This document shows positions 17,348 to 26,166 of a stretch of DNA of 64,000 nucleotides, one piece after another (the first letter of the stretch is position 1; each line of letters begins with the position of its first letter). The stretch covers positions 248,001-312,000 of the forward strand of contig JAQXBM010000022.1 of assembly GCA_029252405.1 (NCBI GenBank). Direction: 5' to 3'. The notes under the pieces are model-generated. The model made no database searches. It was not told the origin of the DNA and was given only the letters and a program-made list of their open reading frames with translations. A program made the translations under genes and the position numbers. Origin of the DNA: Crocinitomicaceae bacterium. Lineage in GTDB: Bacteria; Bacteroidota; Bacteroidia; Flavobacteriales_D; Crocinitomicaceae.

Positions 17348-20300
17348 ATGATCAGTTTCATCACGGGAGAATCCATATTATTGGAAGAAGATTTTCGTCT
17401 CAATGGTCCAATTCCATTGGAATGGGCACGCCAATACCGCACGCAAGTGGAGGTCAATGGATTATTGGGAAAAACATGGCATTCTTTTGCTGATCAAACC
17501 CTCCAGTTCAAGCGCTCAGAAGGAGCCTTTGTTTGGATTAACGGTAATGGAAATGAAGTTGGACTTCCGTACCTAGAAATAGGAGATGAAGCAGTTATTG
17601 CGACTGAAAAAATCAAATACGCACATAATGAAGACGAAGTACTGATTGAAGATTATGATCAGAAATTGTCCTATCACTATAAATATGTTGGAGGATCAAA
17701 AGATACCTACCGCATTGCAAGAATTTCACGTCATCGCTTTGAGATCTTGTTTTTGTACAACGCCTCAGGTCGATTAGAAAAGATAATTGACTCGAGTGAT
17801 CGCACACTGGATATCGAGCGAGACGGTGAACAACGAATCATCTCAGTAACGCACGTTTCAGATGTTCAAGCAGATAAAGTACTCGTTGAATACGAATACA
17901 ACGAAGAAGGATTTTTGTCCATCATCCGCGATACTTTGGGGCAGGAAGAAAAACTGGAATACACCAATGGACTTCTCACGCTTAGAACAGATCGAAATGG
18001 AGCAACCGAACATTGGGAGTTCGAAAACAAGAAAGCAGAAGATGACCCCAAATGTTTAAAACACTGGTTCAACAAAAACGGACAGCAACTGCGCTCGTTT
18101 GAATACAAACTTGGAAAAACGGTTGTAACGAATGCTGTGGGCGCGAAAACAACACACTGGCATCGTAACGGAGAAATTGTTCAAGTTACAGACGCGATGG
18201 GTAACAGCGAATCCTGGGAATACAACCTGAATGGAATGGTGATGCGCTACACTGACAAGCTCGGTCAGCACACTTACTATGGGTACGATGATTACGGAAA
18301 CAAGACATCAGAGCGACTTCCAAATGGAGGAAGCACGAACTTCATTTACGAGAATAACAATTTAGTTGCAGCCAAAAACGCGACCAACGCGCTTTGGTTG
18401 TGGGAATACGATGAGAATGGCTTTTTGACAAGACGCATTGGACCTTCCAATGATGCCACACGTTACTATTACACCAATGATTTGCTCACACAAATCACCG
18501 ATACCAATGGATTAGAAACTTATCTATCCTACAACAAAGAACACACACTTGAAAAAGTGACACTTCCAAACGGCGAAGTAACCAATTGGAAATACAACGG
18601 GCAAGGTCAACTGCTCGACGCAGTGAGTAACCAAGACACTTCAGTCAACTATCATTACGATGAACTCGGACGAGTGAAACAAATGAAAACAGTGGATGGA
18701 AACATGGTTCACCTGAAGTACGACGGAGTAGGAAATGTCATCCAAGCAAAGGACAAACACCATCAAGTGAAGTTCGAATACTCTGCGACAGGGAAGCTGG
18801 AAGCAAGAGAAGAGAACGAAACAAAGATCAAATTTGCTTACACCAAAGCAGACGAACTCAAAGCAATCACCAACGAGCACCAAAGCTTGTACCGATTCGA
18901 TAGAGATAGAAACGGACAAATCATCCAGGAGAGCGGTTTTGATGGACTGAAACGCAAGTACCTCAGAAATGCAGGTGGACAGGTAAGCCAAACTACTGCT
19001 CCGGACGGGAAAAACGTCCGATATACGTACGATTTACTTGGAAACGTGAGTATCGTTCATTACGATGATCAAACGCAAGAAGTTTACACCTATAACAAGG
19101 CTGGATTACTCATCGAGGCAGTCAACGAAAACGGAGTAGTGACACTTGAGCGTGACGATACAGGAAAAGTCATCGCAGAAACGCAGAACGGTGTTCGCAT
19201 CGAAAGTGAATACAATCGATTAGGACAAAGAACATCACTGACGAGTAATCTTGGAGCGGATATCAAGATTTCAAGAGATAAATTTGGACACATCCTCAAC
19301 ACCACTGCCGAACAACAAGTGGGAGAGAAAACCAATAAATGGGAAGTGGACATCACCCGCAACCTTGTTGGACTAGAAATTGAGCGCAGTCTTCCAGGAG
19401 GAGTGACAAGTAATTGGGAACGCGACAAGAGTGGTCGTCCGATAAAACACAGTGTGAGCGCCAAGGAGCAAATCCAATCAAAGAGACGCTACCAATGGGA
19501 CGTGAATGATCGATTGAAATCAATTGAAGACCTCCTAAAGAACGAACTTACGACCTTCGAGCACGATTTATTTGGAAACTTATCGGCGGCAAGCTACTCA
19601 GATGGAAGCTGGGATTACAAACTACCAGATGAAATCGGAAATCTTTTCAAAACAAAGGAGAAGAAAGACCGCAAGTACGGAAAAGCAGGGCAGTTACTCA
19701 AAGATGAGAAGTACTCATACACGTATGACGAAGTTGGAAACTTGATTGAAAAATCATCAATCGCAGAAACGTGGAAATACAAATGGACACAAGGCGGAAT
19801 GCTTAAGAAAGTCATCCGACCTGATAGAAAGCATGTCGACTTTACCTACGACGCACTTGGTCGAAGACTAACGAAGACATATCAAGAACAAACGACGCAC
19901 TTTGTGTGGGACGGTAATGTTCTATTGCACGAATGGACATCAGCGATTGATCAGTCAATCAAAACGGTAAACGAAAAGGGTGAAACCCAAATCAATACCC
20001 CAGAGAATCTGACAACTTGGGTCTTCGAAGACGGAACCTTCATTCCAATGGCGAAGATGCAAGGAGAGAAATCTTATTCGATCATTACAGATCATTTGGG
20101 AACTCCGACTGAGGCGTATGATGAAGATGGGAAGAAGGTTTGGAGTTGTCAGTTGGATATTTACGGTAAAATCCGTAAAATTGAAGGCAAACGTTCTTTT
20201 ATTCCTTTTAGATATCAAGGTCAATACGATGATGTAGAAACGGATTTATATTACAACAGGTTTAGGTATTACTCACCTGAGAGTGGAACTTATGTGAGTC

Positions 20301-20758
20301 AAGATCCAATAAAACTATCGGGTCGAAACCCAAATATTTATGCTTATACCCACGATGTTAATTCTTTAATTGATCCTTATGGGCTTGATGAATTAGTATA
20401 CCAATTGGTGGATTCGAACAATAACGTCGTATATTATGGGATTACGGAGAGGTCGGCCTCAACCAGACTGGGAGAGCACGCTTCTAATCCAGACAAGTCT
20501 TTTGCTAGGATGGAGGTTTTAGCGGATGGTCTTAGTCATGATGAGGCAAGGTCACTCGAAGGTGCTTTAATCAGAAAACGCATGGATCAGCGTCTAACTT
20601 CTCTGGATAGAGCAACTTTATCAATAGAGGATCAGCTTACTAAATCGGGACTGCAAAATAAGAATAGAGGACGGATTAAAGAGCGATGGTTATCAGATAA
20701 TCCGTTGGATGATTTGAGTGGTAAAATGAACGCTAAACCTAGAAAGGTGAATTGTTGA
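17348..20758 (+). CDS. Rhs effector with C-terminal GIY-YIG nuclease-like toxin
   Basis: This 1136-residue protein begins with the Rhs entry motif SFITGESILLEEDFRL and continues through more than twenty YD-type repeats (YDELGR, YDALGR and similar). The conserved core end runs from SQDP to IDPYGL around residues 985-1013, including the Asp pair associated with self-cleavage in other Rhs proteins. The variable tip (about 1014-1136) reads VYQL, then VVYYGIT, then RLGEH, then ARSLEGALI. This matches GIY-YIG nucleases: two Tyr-bearing strands, an Arg in the helix and a catalytic Glu. It would cut nucleic acid in target cells after T6SS delivery. The presumed immunity gene starts 17 bp downstream. 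Confidence 0.88.
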   Translation: MISFITGESILLEEDFRLNGPIPLEWARQYRTQVEVNGLLGKTWHSFADQTLQFKRSEGAFVWINGNGNEVGLPYLEIGDEAVIATEKIKYAHNEDEVLIEDYDQKLSYHYKYVGGSKDTYRIARISRHRFEILFLYNASGRLEKIIDSSDRTLDIERDGEQRIISVTHVSDVQADKVLVEYEYNEEGFLSIIRDTLGQEEKLEYTNGLLTLRTDRNGATEHWEFENKKAEDDPKCLKHWFNKNGQQLRSFEYKLGKTVVTNAVGAKTTHWHRNGEIVQVTDAMGNSESWEYNLNGMVMRYTDKLGQHTYYGYDDYGNKTSERLPNGGSTNFIYENNNLVAAKNATNALWLWEYDENGFLTRRIGPSNDATRYYYTNDLLTQITDTNGLETYLSYNKEHTLEKVTLPNGEVTNWKYNGQGQLLDAVSNQDTSVNYHYDELGRVKQMKTVDGNMVHLKYDGVGNVIQAKDKHHQVKFEYSATGKLEAREENETKIKFAYTKADELKAITNEHQSLYRFDRDRNGQIIQESGFDGLKRKYLRNAGGQVSQTTAPDGKNVRYTYDLLGNVSIVHYDDQTQEVYTYNKAGLLIEAVNENGVVTLERDDTGKVIAETQNGVRIESEYNRLGQRTSLTSNLGADIKISRDKFGHILNTTAEQQVGEKTNKWEVDITRNLVGLEIERSLPGGVTSNWERDKSGRPIKHSVSAKEQIQSKRRYQWDVNDRLKSIEDLLKNELTTFEHDLFGNLSAASYSDGSWDYKLPDEIGNLFKTKEKKDRKYGKAGQLLKDEKYSYTYDEVGNLIEKSSIAETWKYKWTQGGMLKKVIRPDRKHVDFTYDALGRRLTKTYQEQTTHFVWDGNVLLHEWTSAIDQSIKTVNEKGETQINTPENLTTWVFEDGTFIPMAKMQGEKSYSIITDHLGTPTEAYDEDGKKVWSCQLDIYGKIRKIEGKRSFIPFRYQGQYDDVETDLYYNRFRYYSPESGTYVSQDPIKLSGRNPNIYAYTHDVNSLIDPYGLDELVYQLVDSNNNVVYYGITERSASTRLGEHASNPDKSFARMEVLADGLSHDEARSLEGALIRKRMDQRLTSLDRATLSIEDQLTKSGLQNKNRGRIKERWLSDNPLDDLSGKMNAKPRKVNC

Positions 20759-20775
20759 TAAAAAGCAAATGAAAT

Positions 20776-21123
20776 ATGAAAATCTTTAGCACCGAGCCAA
20801 GTGGCAATGAAGTAGCAGAGTACGTCGGAACAGACTATCTGAAATTCTCTATAAAAACGATCGAGGAAACAGTAGAATGGTTAAAAGGAGCTAAGATTGC
20901 TGCGCAACCACTTCTGGCACATATTGAGATGTTGTTGATCATTTCAAAAAAGTACCGGGTAGATGCGAACCTCTTAATCGAAAAGCCAAGAGTTCAAGAG
21001 TGGAAATCTACTTTTTACGATTGGTTTGATAGATGTGGGGGGAAAATTCCGGCAAAATATAGAGACGGGATCAAACAAAGCGCAGACGAATTATTCGCTG
21101 AATTGGATACTTTCGGGCACTAA
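20776..21123 (+). CDS. Presumed immunity protein for the GIY-YIG Rhs toxin (copy 1)
   Basis: This 115-residue, mostly helical, acidic protein has no signal peptide. It directly follows the toxin tip (17-bp gap), which is the normal place of an immunity gene. I do not recognise its family. A second copy at 28156-28503 differs at only three of 115 residues (A/I, K/E and D/E) although about one base in six differs in the first 60 bases, almost all at synonymous sites. That shows selection on the protein. Its role in neutralising the nuclease is inferred from position. Confidence 0.75.
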   Translation: MKIFSTEPSGNEVAEYVGTDYLKFSIKTIEETVEWLKGAKIAAQPLLAHIEMLLIISKKYRVDANLLIEKPRVQEWKSTFYDWFDRCGGKIPAKYRDGIKQSADELFAELDTFGH

Positions 21124-21188
21124 ACGATCAGGTTTATTCTTGGTTATCCAATTGTGCACTTAACTTGAAATTGTCTAACTTCAAATCT

Positions 21189-21521
21189 ATGTGGGGATCA
21201 AAACCTTGGGATAATGATAAAGCAGCAGATTGGTTTTCCAAATTAATGGAAACAACTGATCTTCCTGCGGAGGTGCGCAGCGTTCTTAAATCAAGGAATG
21301 AGGAAAAATCTGAAGTTCTAAGAGCAGCAGTTTTTTGTGTACTTCAGTTCGGGCGAGTGTACGTTTGGCCCATCAACGACCTCAATAAAGATCTTCAACA
21401 TGCAATTGCTGCGCTAGAAAAAATTCTAGAGGACGAAGATTACTGTTACTCACAAAAAGTAATATCGGAAATTAATGAGGAGCTTTCTGAACTAAAGAGA
21501 AGGATTAGTCCCCTTCAATAA
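21189..21521 (+). CDS. DUF4259-like small protein, possible second immunity gene
   Basis: From the ATG at 21189 (110 residues) the protein starts MWGSKPWDNDKAADWFSKL. It resembles the DUF4259 opening (W-G-x-x-x-x-x-N-D-x-A-x-D-W), a family often found as predicted immunity proteins in polymorphic toxin loci. An in-frame TTG at 21165 exists but would precede this conserved start. The rest is helical and charged. It lies 65 bp after the first immunity gene and ends 16 bp before an intrinsic terminator, so it closes the vgrG-rhs unit. Its toxin partner is not obvious. Confidence 0.6.
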   Translation: MWGSKPWDNDKAADWFSKLMETTDLPAEVRSVLKSRNEEKSEVLRAAVFCVLQFGRVYVWPINDLNKDLQHAIAALEKILEDEDYCYSQKVISEINEELSELKRRISPLQ

Positions 21522-21536
21522 TAAACTTCAAGCTTG

Positions 21537-21560
21537 CTCTAGACCATCTAGAGTTTTTTT
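21537..21560 (+). terminator. Intrinsic terminator closing the vgrG-rhs-immunity unit
   Basis: CTCTAG and CTAGAG form a perfect 6-bp stem around ACCAT, and seven T residues follow. The orphan Rhs tip that begins 25 bp later must therefore have its own promoter or be silent. Confidence 0.8.
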
Positions 21561-21584
21561 ATCTTTAGTATTCATTCTTATTTC

Positions 21585-22724
21585 ATGAACGGTTTGAAAC
21601 TAATTCATTTTGTCTTTTTCCTGTTCTTCTTCGGGTTAAATGCCAATGCGTTTACTGCTGAATCCTTGGCTGAAAAAGAATCGATCAACGAAACGTGGAA
21701 ATACAAATGGACACAAGGTGGAATGCTCAAGAAGGTCATCAGACCAGACAGAAAGCATGTGGACTTTACCTACGACGCACTTGGTCGAAGACTGACAAAG
21801 ACGTACAAAGACCAAACAACTCACTTCGTATGGGATGGAAATGTCCCACTGCACGAATGGACATCAGGTGTTGATGATGCGATCACTCAAGTGAATGAAG
21901 ATGGGGAAAGAGAAATCATTACTCCAGAGAATCTGACAACTTGGGTCTTTGAAGACGGAACCTTCATTCCAATGGCGAAGATGCAGGGGTTCAAATCCTA
22001 TTCAATCATCACAGATCATCTGGGAACTCCAACAGAGGCGTATGACGAAGATGGGAAGAAGGTTTGGAGCTGTCACTTGGATATTTTCGGTGGTATTCGA
22101 AAGATTCAAGGAGAGCGCTCATTTATCTCCTTCAGGTATCAAGGTCAATATGATGATGTTGAAACGGACCTCTATTATAATAGATTTAGGTATTATTCTG
22201 CGGAAAACGGAACCTACATCTCCCAAGATCCGATTGGTATAAATTCTGGAGAACCAAATCTCTATGCGTACGTTGTAGAAGTTAACGCTTTGACTGATCC
22301 ATTGGGACTTGACACATCTTCCGATGCCCTAGCATTAAATAATTCAATGGATGCTGCAGGTGTTCCACGTCCAGATTGTGACCATGCTGCCCATCATATT
22401 GTGCAATCGAATGCAACTGATGTTGAGTGGGAAGCGGCGAGAAAACATATGACCGATTTGGGAGTGGATATTAATAGTGCGGATAATGGTATTTTCCTGC
22501 CTAGATCTGGATCTACAGATTTAAGTAATGCACCAGAAATGAAAGGAACCTTGCCTCACTCTAGAGTACATAATAAAAACTCGAAAAAAATCATTACGGA
22601 TAGAATAATGGCGGCTACAGATAAAAAAGGAGTGAAGAAAGCTCTTAATGATTTGAAGAAAATGTATAGGGCTGGAGATATTTCTTTACTATCTGATGCA
22701 AGACAAGCAAAAATGAGGTGCTAG
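21585..22724 (+). CDS. Orphan Rhs tip with AHH nuclease toxin and hydrophobic leader
   Basis: This 379-residue protein has three parts. Residues 1-24 are a signal-peptide-like leader (basic start, then a Phe/Leu-rich core, ending NANAF). Rhs core sequence nearly identical to the C-terminal part of the upstream Rhs then runs to the second core-end motif (SQDP to TDPLGL, about residues 217-243). The toxin (about 244-379) carries AAHHIVQSN, then INSADNGIFLP, then LPHSRVHN. This is the AHH variant of the HNH nuclease fold. No VgrG/PAAR module precedes it, so it is a displaced Rhs-CT cassette. The leader could allow Sec export or be a by-product of recombination. The next gene is the likely immunity gene. 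Confidence 0.8.
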   Translation: MNGLKLIHFVFFLFFFGLNANAFTAESLAEKESINETWKYKWTQGGMLKKVIRPDRKHVDFTYDALGRRLTKTYKDQTTHFVWDGNVPLHEWTSGVDDAITQVNEDGEREIITPENLTTWVFEDGTFIPMAKMQGFKSYSIITDHLGTPTEAYDEDGKKVWSCHLDIFGGIRKIQGERSFISFRYQGQYDDVETDLYYNRFRYYSAENGTYISQDPIGINSGEPNLYAYVVEVNALTDPLGLDTSSDALALNNSMDAAGVPRPDCDHAAHHIVQSNATDVEWEAARKHMTDLGVDINSADNGIFLPRSGSTDLSNAPEMKGTLPHSRVHNKNSKKIITDRIMAATDKKGVKKALNDLKKMYRAGDISLLSDARQAKMRC

Positions 22725-22741
22725 CTAAATTGATTTAAACC

Positions 22742-23386
22742 ATGAGTGTAAATACTGTACTTGACCAAATACAAATTGAATTTTTCAAATTGTATAAGGA
22801 AATTGATGAAGAAAAATTACTAATCGATAAATCAGAAGGCAATAAGTCGCTTTGGTCAACTTCAAATATGTTTGATTTAACTCCTTTTAGGATTGAAAGA
22901 TCAAGAGGGAATTTACGGGAAACAGAGGTTTTTTCTGATAGACCAAAGCAGGATAGAATAGTCGAAGGCGTATTCTCTTCAGATAAATTAGTAGGTGTGA
23001 ATCATTGGTTTAATGGCCAGATAACGGGTTTTTCAATTTATTCTGAAGGTGAGGAAAACATCATTAAAGAGATTAAATTGTTAGTTGACGATTACATCCT
23101 CGAACTTGTTGGTCTCAACTATTTTCATCATTCTAACAGTAACAATATTTGTAAAATGATTTCTGCTAACAAATGGGGAGCAGTAGTGGAAAATTATGTT
23201 TACAAAGACGACGTCTGTTCTGAAATTCTTATTGACAAGAGAATAGATATGATGGATGAGATAATCGATTTACCAAACGGAATAACCAATGTTCCCATAA
23301 ATCATATAGAGTATCAAATTCTGTATGATGAAGGTGTCGTGTCAAGTATTTTGGACCAAAAAGGCGCCACGATATATCCAAAGTAA
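22742..23386 (+). CDS. Presumed immunity protein for the AHH toxin
   Basis: This 214-residue soluble protein starts 17 bp after the AHH toxin, in the immunity position. It has alternating beta and helical sequence, a His/Asn-rich stretch (YFHHSNSNNIC) and no export signal. The family is not recognised. The lower GC content of this gene and the next few, compared with the T6SS core genes, fits horizontal acquisition. The assignment is from context. Confidence 0.55.
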   Translation: MSVNTVLDQIQIEFFKLYKEIDEEKLLIDKSEGNKSLWSTSNMFDLTPFRIERSRGNLRETEVFSDRPKQDRIVEGVFSSDKLVGVNHWFNGQITGFSIYSEGEENIIKEIKLLVDDYILELVGLNYFHHSNSNNICKMISANKWGAVVENYVYKDDVCSEILIDKRIDMMDEIIDLPNGITNVPINHIEYQILYDEGVVSSILDQKGATIYPK

Positions 23387-23415
23387 ACGGCTGTAAAGCA
23401 TCTATAATTTTGGAA

Positions 23416-24003
23416 ATGATCAATAGTAAATTGAAGGAATTAGATTTTGAAAGTCACTTCAAGTTTGCACTATTCTCGATGGGTAGAGTTCAGGATCTTT
23501 ATCAACTATTCATTGAAGAAATAAGACAAAATAACCTAAGTGCTTTGTCAGAATACTTAGAAGGTGATTCAGTACTGAATGAAATATCCAATTCACTCAA
23601 GAAATCATTTCCAAAATTCGAACAGGAGGAATTGGATGAACACATCCAAAAATCTTATTCTTTGACAGTTAGAGGTGATATCCATTCGAGTTTTCAATCG
23701 ACTATAGCCACGCAAATAGCATTAATGCATGTCTCAGCATTGCAGTTTATACGTTCTAAGGATGTAAACTTACTAGAAGACGTCTCAATCTATATCTCAG
23801 AAATCATCAATATTGTTGAATCAGAGAAGTTTTTCAGTTCTAACCCAAATGGGGATTATAGTGAATCTGAGCAGATTATCACGAAAGCAATCAAATTGGA
23901 TGAAGCTAATCAGTTGGAGGTTTTGAATGCTATTCAGGAAATCGGGTTTAATGAGGAAAAGTTTGATCTTTTGATTGAGCAGAATAAGTTGATTTTCAAC
24001 TAG
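23416..24003 (+). CDS. Hypothetical helical protein, orphan immunity candidate
   Basis: From ATG 23416 (195 residues) this is a soluble, acidic, largely helical protein. The segment FKFALFSMGRVQDLYQLFIE near the start loosely resembles DUF416-type proteins, which also occur as immunity proteins, but I cannot confirm this. An in-frame TTG lies 6 bp upstream. It follows the previous immunity-like gene by 29 bp, without a toxin gene between them. The function is unknown. Confidence 0.5.
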   Translation: MINSKLKELDFESHFKFALFSMGRVQDLYQLFIEEIRQNNLSALSEYLEGDSVLNEISNSLKKSFPKFEQEELDEHIQKSYSLTVRGDIHSSFQSTIATQIALMHVSALQFIRSKDVNLLEDVSIYISEIINIVESEKFFSSNPNGDYSESEQIITKAIKLDEANQLEVLNAIQEIGFNEEKFDLLIEQNKLIFN

Positions 24004-24111
24004 TCAAATAAGGCTTCATCAAAATCGAGGCTCATTATTTTTTGTTATTTTGACTTTCGATCCAAACTAACAACTGACGTTCAAAAGAAAATACATTGAC
24101 TTGTTGATAAT

Positions 24112-25089
24112 ATGAGTAAAAAGATCCAAATTATTCCGTTTCGAGGAAATGCGAACCTAGTTGACGATTTACAACTAATTGTAAGCGATATTGAGTTCCA
24201 ATTTCCAGCAGAAACAGCGGATATCAATCAACAGAGCAATATCCGAATCATTTTGGATAACACTTCGTCTAGAGAGATACATGCAATGCTCCAAGAGGAG
24301 TATTTGGTTTCATCATCCGAAATAACAGAAGTAACGGTTGGCGCAGACGCTAAGTTTGATGTGAAATTCGGAGATGGTTTGTATGAAGAGCGAGTGGAGA
24401 TAGGGCTGGAGGAAGGCGTTTATCGCGTGACGAAGAAAATCTACTTTGAAAGACCGAAAGTTAGCTTTCCAGAGCTCAATGCGATTCCGATCCCCATCGA
24501 TTTATTGACAGTTCATATTAAATTCGAAAAGTTAACTGAACCAGTTTCAAATGAAGATGCTAGACCACAAATGGATAAAGTATTTAATGCTTATAGTCAC
24601 CTTGGGTTCTTTCTTGTTGATTTGCCTAGATTCAAGGGGGTGTTGCAAGAGAAATATGGAGATCAACCAACAGATTTAGTAACTGAATTAACCACTACGG
24701 AATTAGTTGAGGAACTTTTTCAGCAAGAAATAATTATGATGGTTTGGGGTATTAATCCATATGCCTATCCAATATACAGTACTAACGAACCTGAATCAAT
24801 TCTACCAGTTCTTGGAGAAGAGTTCGGGGTAGCTGGTATGTACAACCTCGATGAAAACATTACTGAGCTTAGTATAATTCAAGGCAGCGCACTCAGGAAC
24901 TATCCCGACTTCCTGAACGAGAGTTGGTCAAAAATTAACGTTTTTGGTGAAGGGAAGAAGGCAACTTTGAAACCTTATCAACTGAAGGATAAAGATAGAG
25001 AAACGGTCGTTACCTCGTTTGTAATTCAAAGGAGTAGTGAAGTTTTGGAACAGCCAGTGCCCTTAATGAATGTAGATTTGCTTTATTAG
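24112..25089 (+). CDS. Hypothetical protein in the immunity array
   Basis: This 325-residue soluble protein has no signal peptide. The first ~140 residues are beta-rich. The rest contains acidic helices and aromatic turns (WGINPYAYPIYST). I do not recognise it. It is separated by 108 bp from the gene before and 50 bp from the next, and no toxin is adjacent. Its size is large for a simple immunity protein. It could be a two-domain immunity protein or an unrelated passenger. Confidence 0.45.
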   Translation: MSKKIQIIPFRGNANLVDDLQLIVSDIEFQFPAETADINQQSNIRIILDNTSSREIHAMLQEEYLVSSSEITEVTVGADAKFDVKFGDGLYEERVEIGLEEGVYRVTKKIYFERPKVSFPELNAIPIPIDLLTVHIKFEKLTEPVSNEDARPQMDKVFNAYSHLGFFLVDLPRFKGVLQEKYGDQPTDLVTELTTTELVEELFQQEIIMMVWGINPYAYPIYSTNEPESILPVLGEEFGVAGMYNLDENITELSIIQGSALRNYPDFLNESWSKINVFGEGKKATLKPYQLKDKDRETVVTSFVIQRSSEVLEQPVPLMNVDLLY

Positions 25090-25139
25090 TTATTGTGAAT
25101 TTCTTTAGTTTGAGTTCTCAATTGGCTATTTTTAAGTAA

Positions 25140-25574
25140 ATGAAGCTTAACGGATTGAAAGATTTAAAAAATATAGATGGAAGATTCCATGGCAAAATAA
25201 ATTTGCCTAGTGGTTCCGAAGTTCAATTGGTGTTCGATCTTGAACTGGAAAAGGAGGTGGCTGATGTCAATGACTTCACTCAGATCGTGGAATCTTACAA
25301 AGATTTCTTAGCTGATTTGCGCAGTGGAGAACGATTGGAATACACCTTAGCGCATATCTCGAAGGAAATAACAGATGCTTCATATAGTCAAAGTGATTAC
25401 ACACCTATTACTGAGGATTATGAGAAACTGAAGAACGATTTCAGAATTGTAAAAATCAACTTTTATCAAGAAGATTTAGTATTCGAATTAACCGCTAATG
25501 AAACCTTTAAAGACATGACGATTTTTTGCCAAATTGATAGAAATTGGGAGGTTGAAGATGTGAATGTTGGGTAG
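25140..25574 (+). CDS. Small beta-rich protein, orphan immunity candidate
   Basis: This 144-residue acidic soluble protein starts with GRFHGKINLPSGSEVQLVFD and ends DRNWEVEDVNVG, suggesting a compact beta fold with a central helix. The layout recalls DUF2004/DUF6985-type proteins often found in immunity arrays, but the match is weak by eye. It has no toxin neighbour. The role is inferred only from its place in the array. Confidence 0.45.
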   Translation: MKLNGLKDLKNIDGRFHGKINLPSGSEVQLVFDLELEKEVADVNDFTQIVESYKDFLADLRSGERLEYTLAHISKEITDASYSQSDYTPITEDYEKLKNDFRIVKINFYQEDLVFELTANETFKDMTIFCQIDRNWEVEDVNVG

Positions 25575-25626
25575 AATTTTGGAGTTGAACACGCACTAAA
25601 ACCGCCAGTTTCCAATCGGATTTGCA

Positions 25627-26112
25627 ATGAATTATTTAGAAGAAAAAGAAGGAAACATATTTTTTATTCCACTTTTCTTACCGAACGGTATAAAGGACAA
25701 CAACAAGAGTTACACCCGAAAGAAATTTGAAACGAGCGCTCAATATGCTTTCGGGAGATTAATTGAGATAGATAAATCTGCGGGTGATTTAGTAGAGATA
25801 TTTAATTATATCGGAACTATCCCTTCTGATTCCAGTGTAATTACTGAATCGGGATTGATGTTTAAGCCTTTTCATATTGCAATGGCATTCAGTAAAAAAA
25901 GATGGAGATTTATTTTCGAAACTCCAGCTTATGATAAAGAGAAGGACTCGAATTATTCGGAAATATCTTTTTTAATGGGAAATAGGGATTCTCCCATTCA
26001 CTGGAAAGGTGGTGAGAAAAACCCTTTTGGTGGTGATCCGAGCTTATATGAAAGATGGATCATTCATCCGCCGACAAAAGTAGAAGACATGATACGTGAT
26101 AAAAAAAACTAA
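25627..26112 (+). CDS. Imm26-like immunity protein
   Basis: This 161-residue protein has the segments EGNIFFIPLFLPNG, then YAFGRLIEID, then a later beta strand run. They match the outline of the Imm26 family (G-x-x-F-x-I-P-L, then Y-x-x-G-R). Members sit next to polymorphic nuclease toxins. Here no toxin precedes it, so it is an orphan or protects against toxins of neighbours. Its stop overlaps the start of a long perfect inverted repeat that can end its transcript. Confidence 0.55.
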   Translation: MNYLEEKEGNIFFIPLFLPNGIKDNNKSYTRKKFETSAQYAFGRLIEIDKSAGDLVEIFNYIGTIPSDSSVITESGLMFKPFHIAMAFSKKRWRFIFETPAYDKEKDSNYSEISFLMGNRDSPIHWKGGEKNPFGGDPSLYERWIIHPPTKVEDMIRDKKN

Positions 26113-26163
26113 CGACTAATACATGAAGCCCCGACAAAATTGGGGCTTCATGTATTAGTCGTT
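26111..26163. terminator. 22-bp perfect inverted repeat, probable bidirectional terminator
   Basis: Positions 26111-26132 and 26142-26163 are exact reverse complements with a 9-base loop. An A run precedes it and a T run follows it, so the hairpin has a U tract when read from either strand. It would end the Imm26-like gene on + and a decayed gene on -. The stem is unusually long for a terminator, so a transposon-derived or recombination role is not excluded. Confidence 0.75.
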
Positions 26164-26166
26164 TTT

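Noticed and set aside
17280-17350. PAAR-Rhs fusion by stop-codon read-through
   Set aside because: PAAR and Rhs are in the same frame, but a second stop (TGA) follows the TAG within 12 bp, so simple read-through cannot join them.
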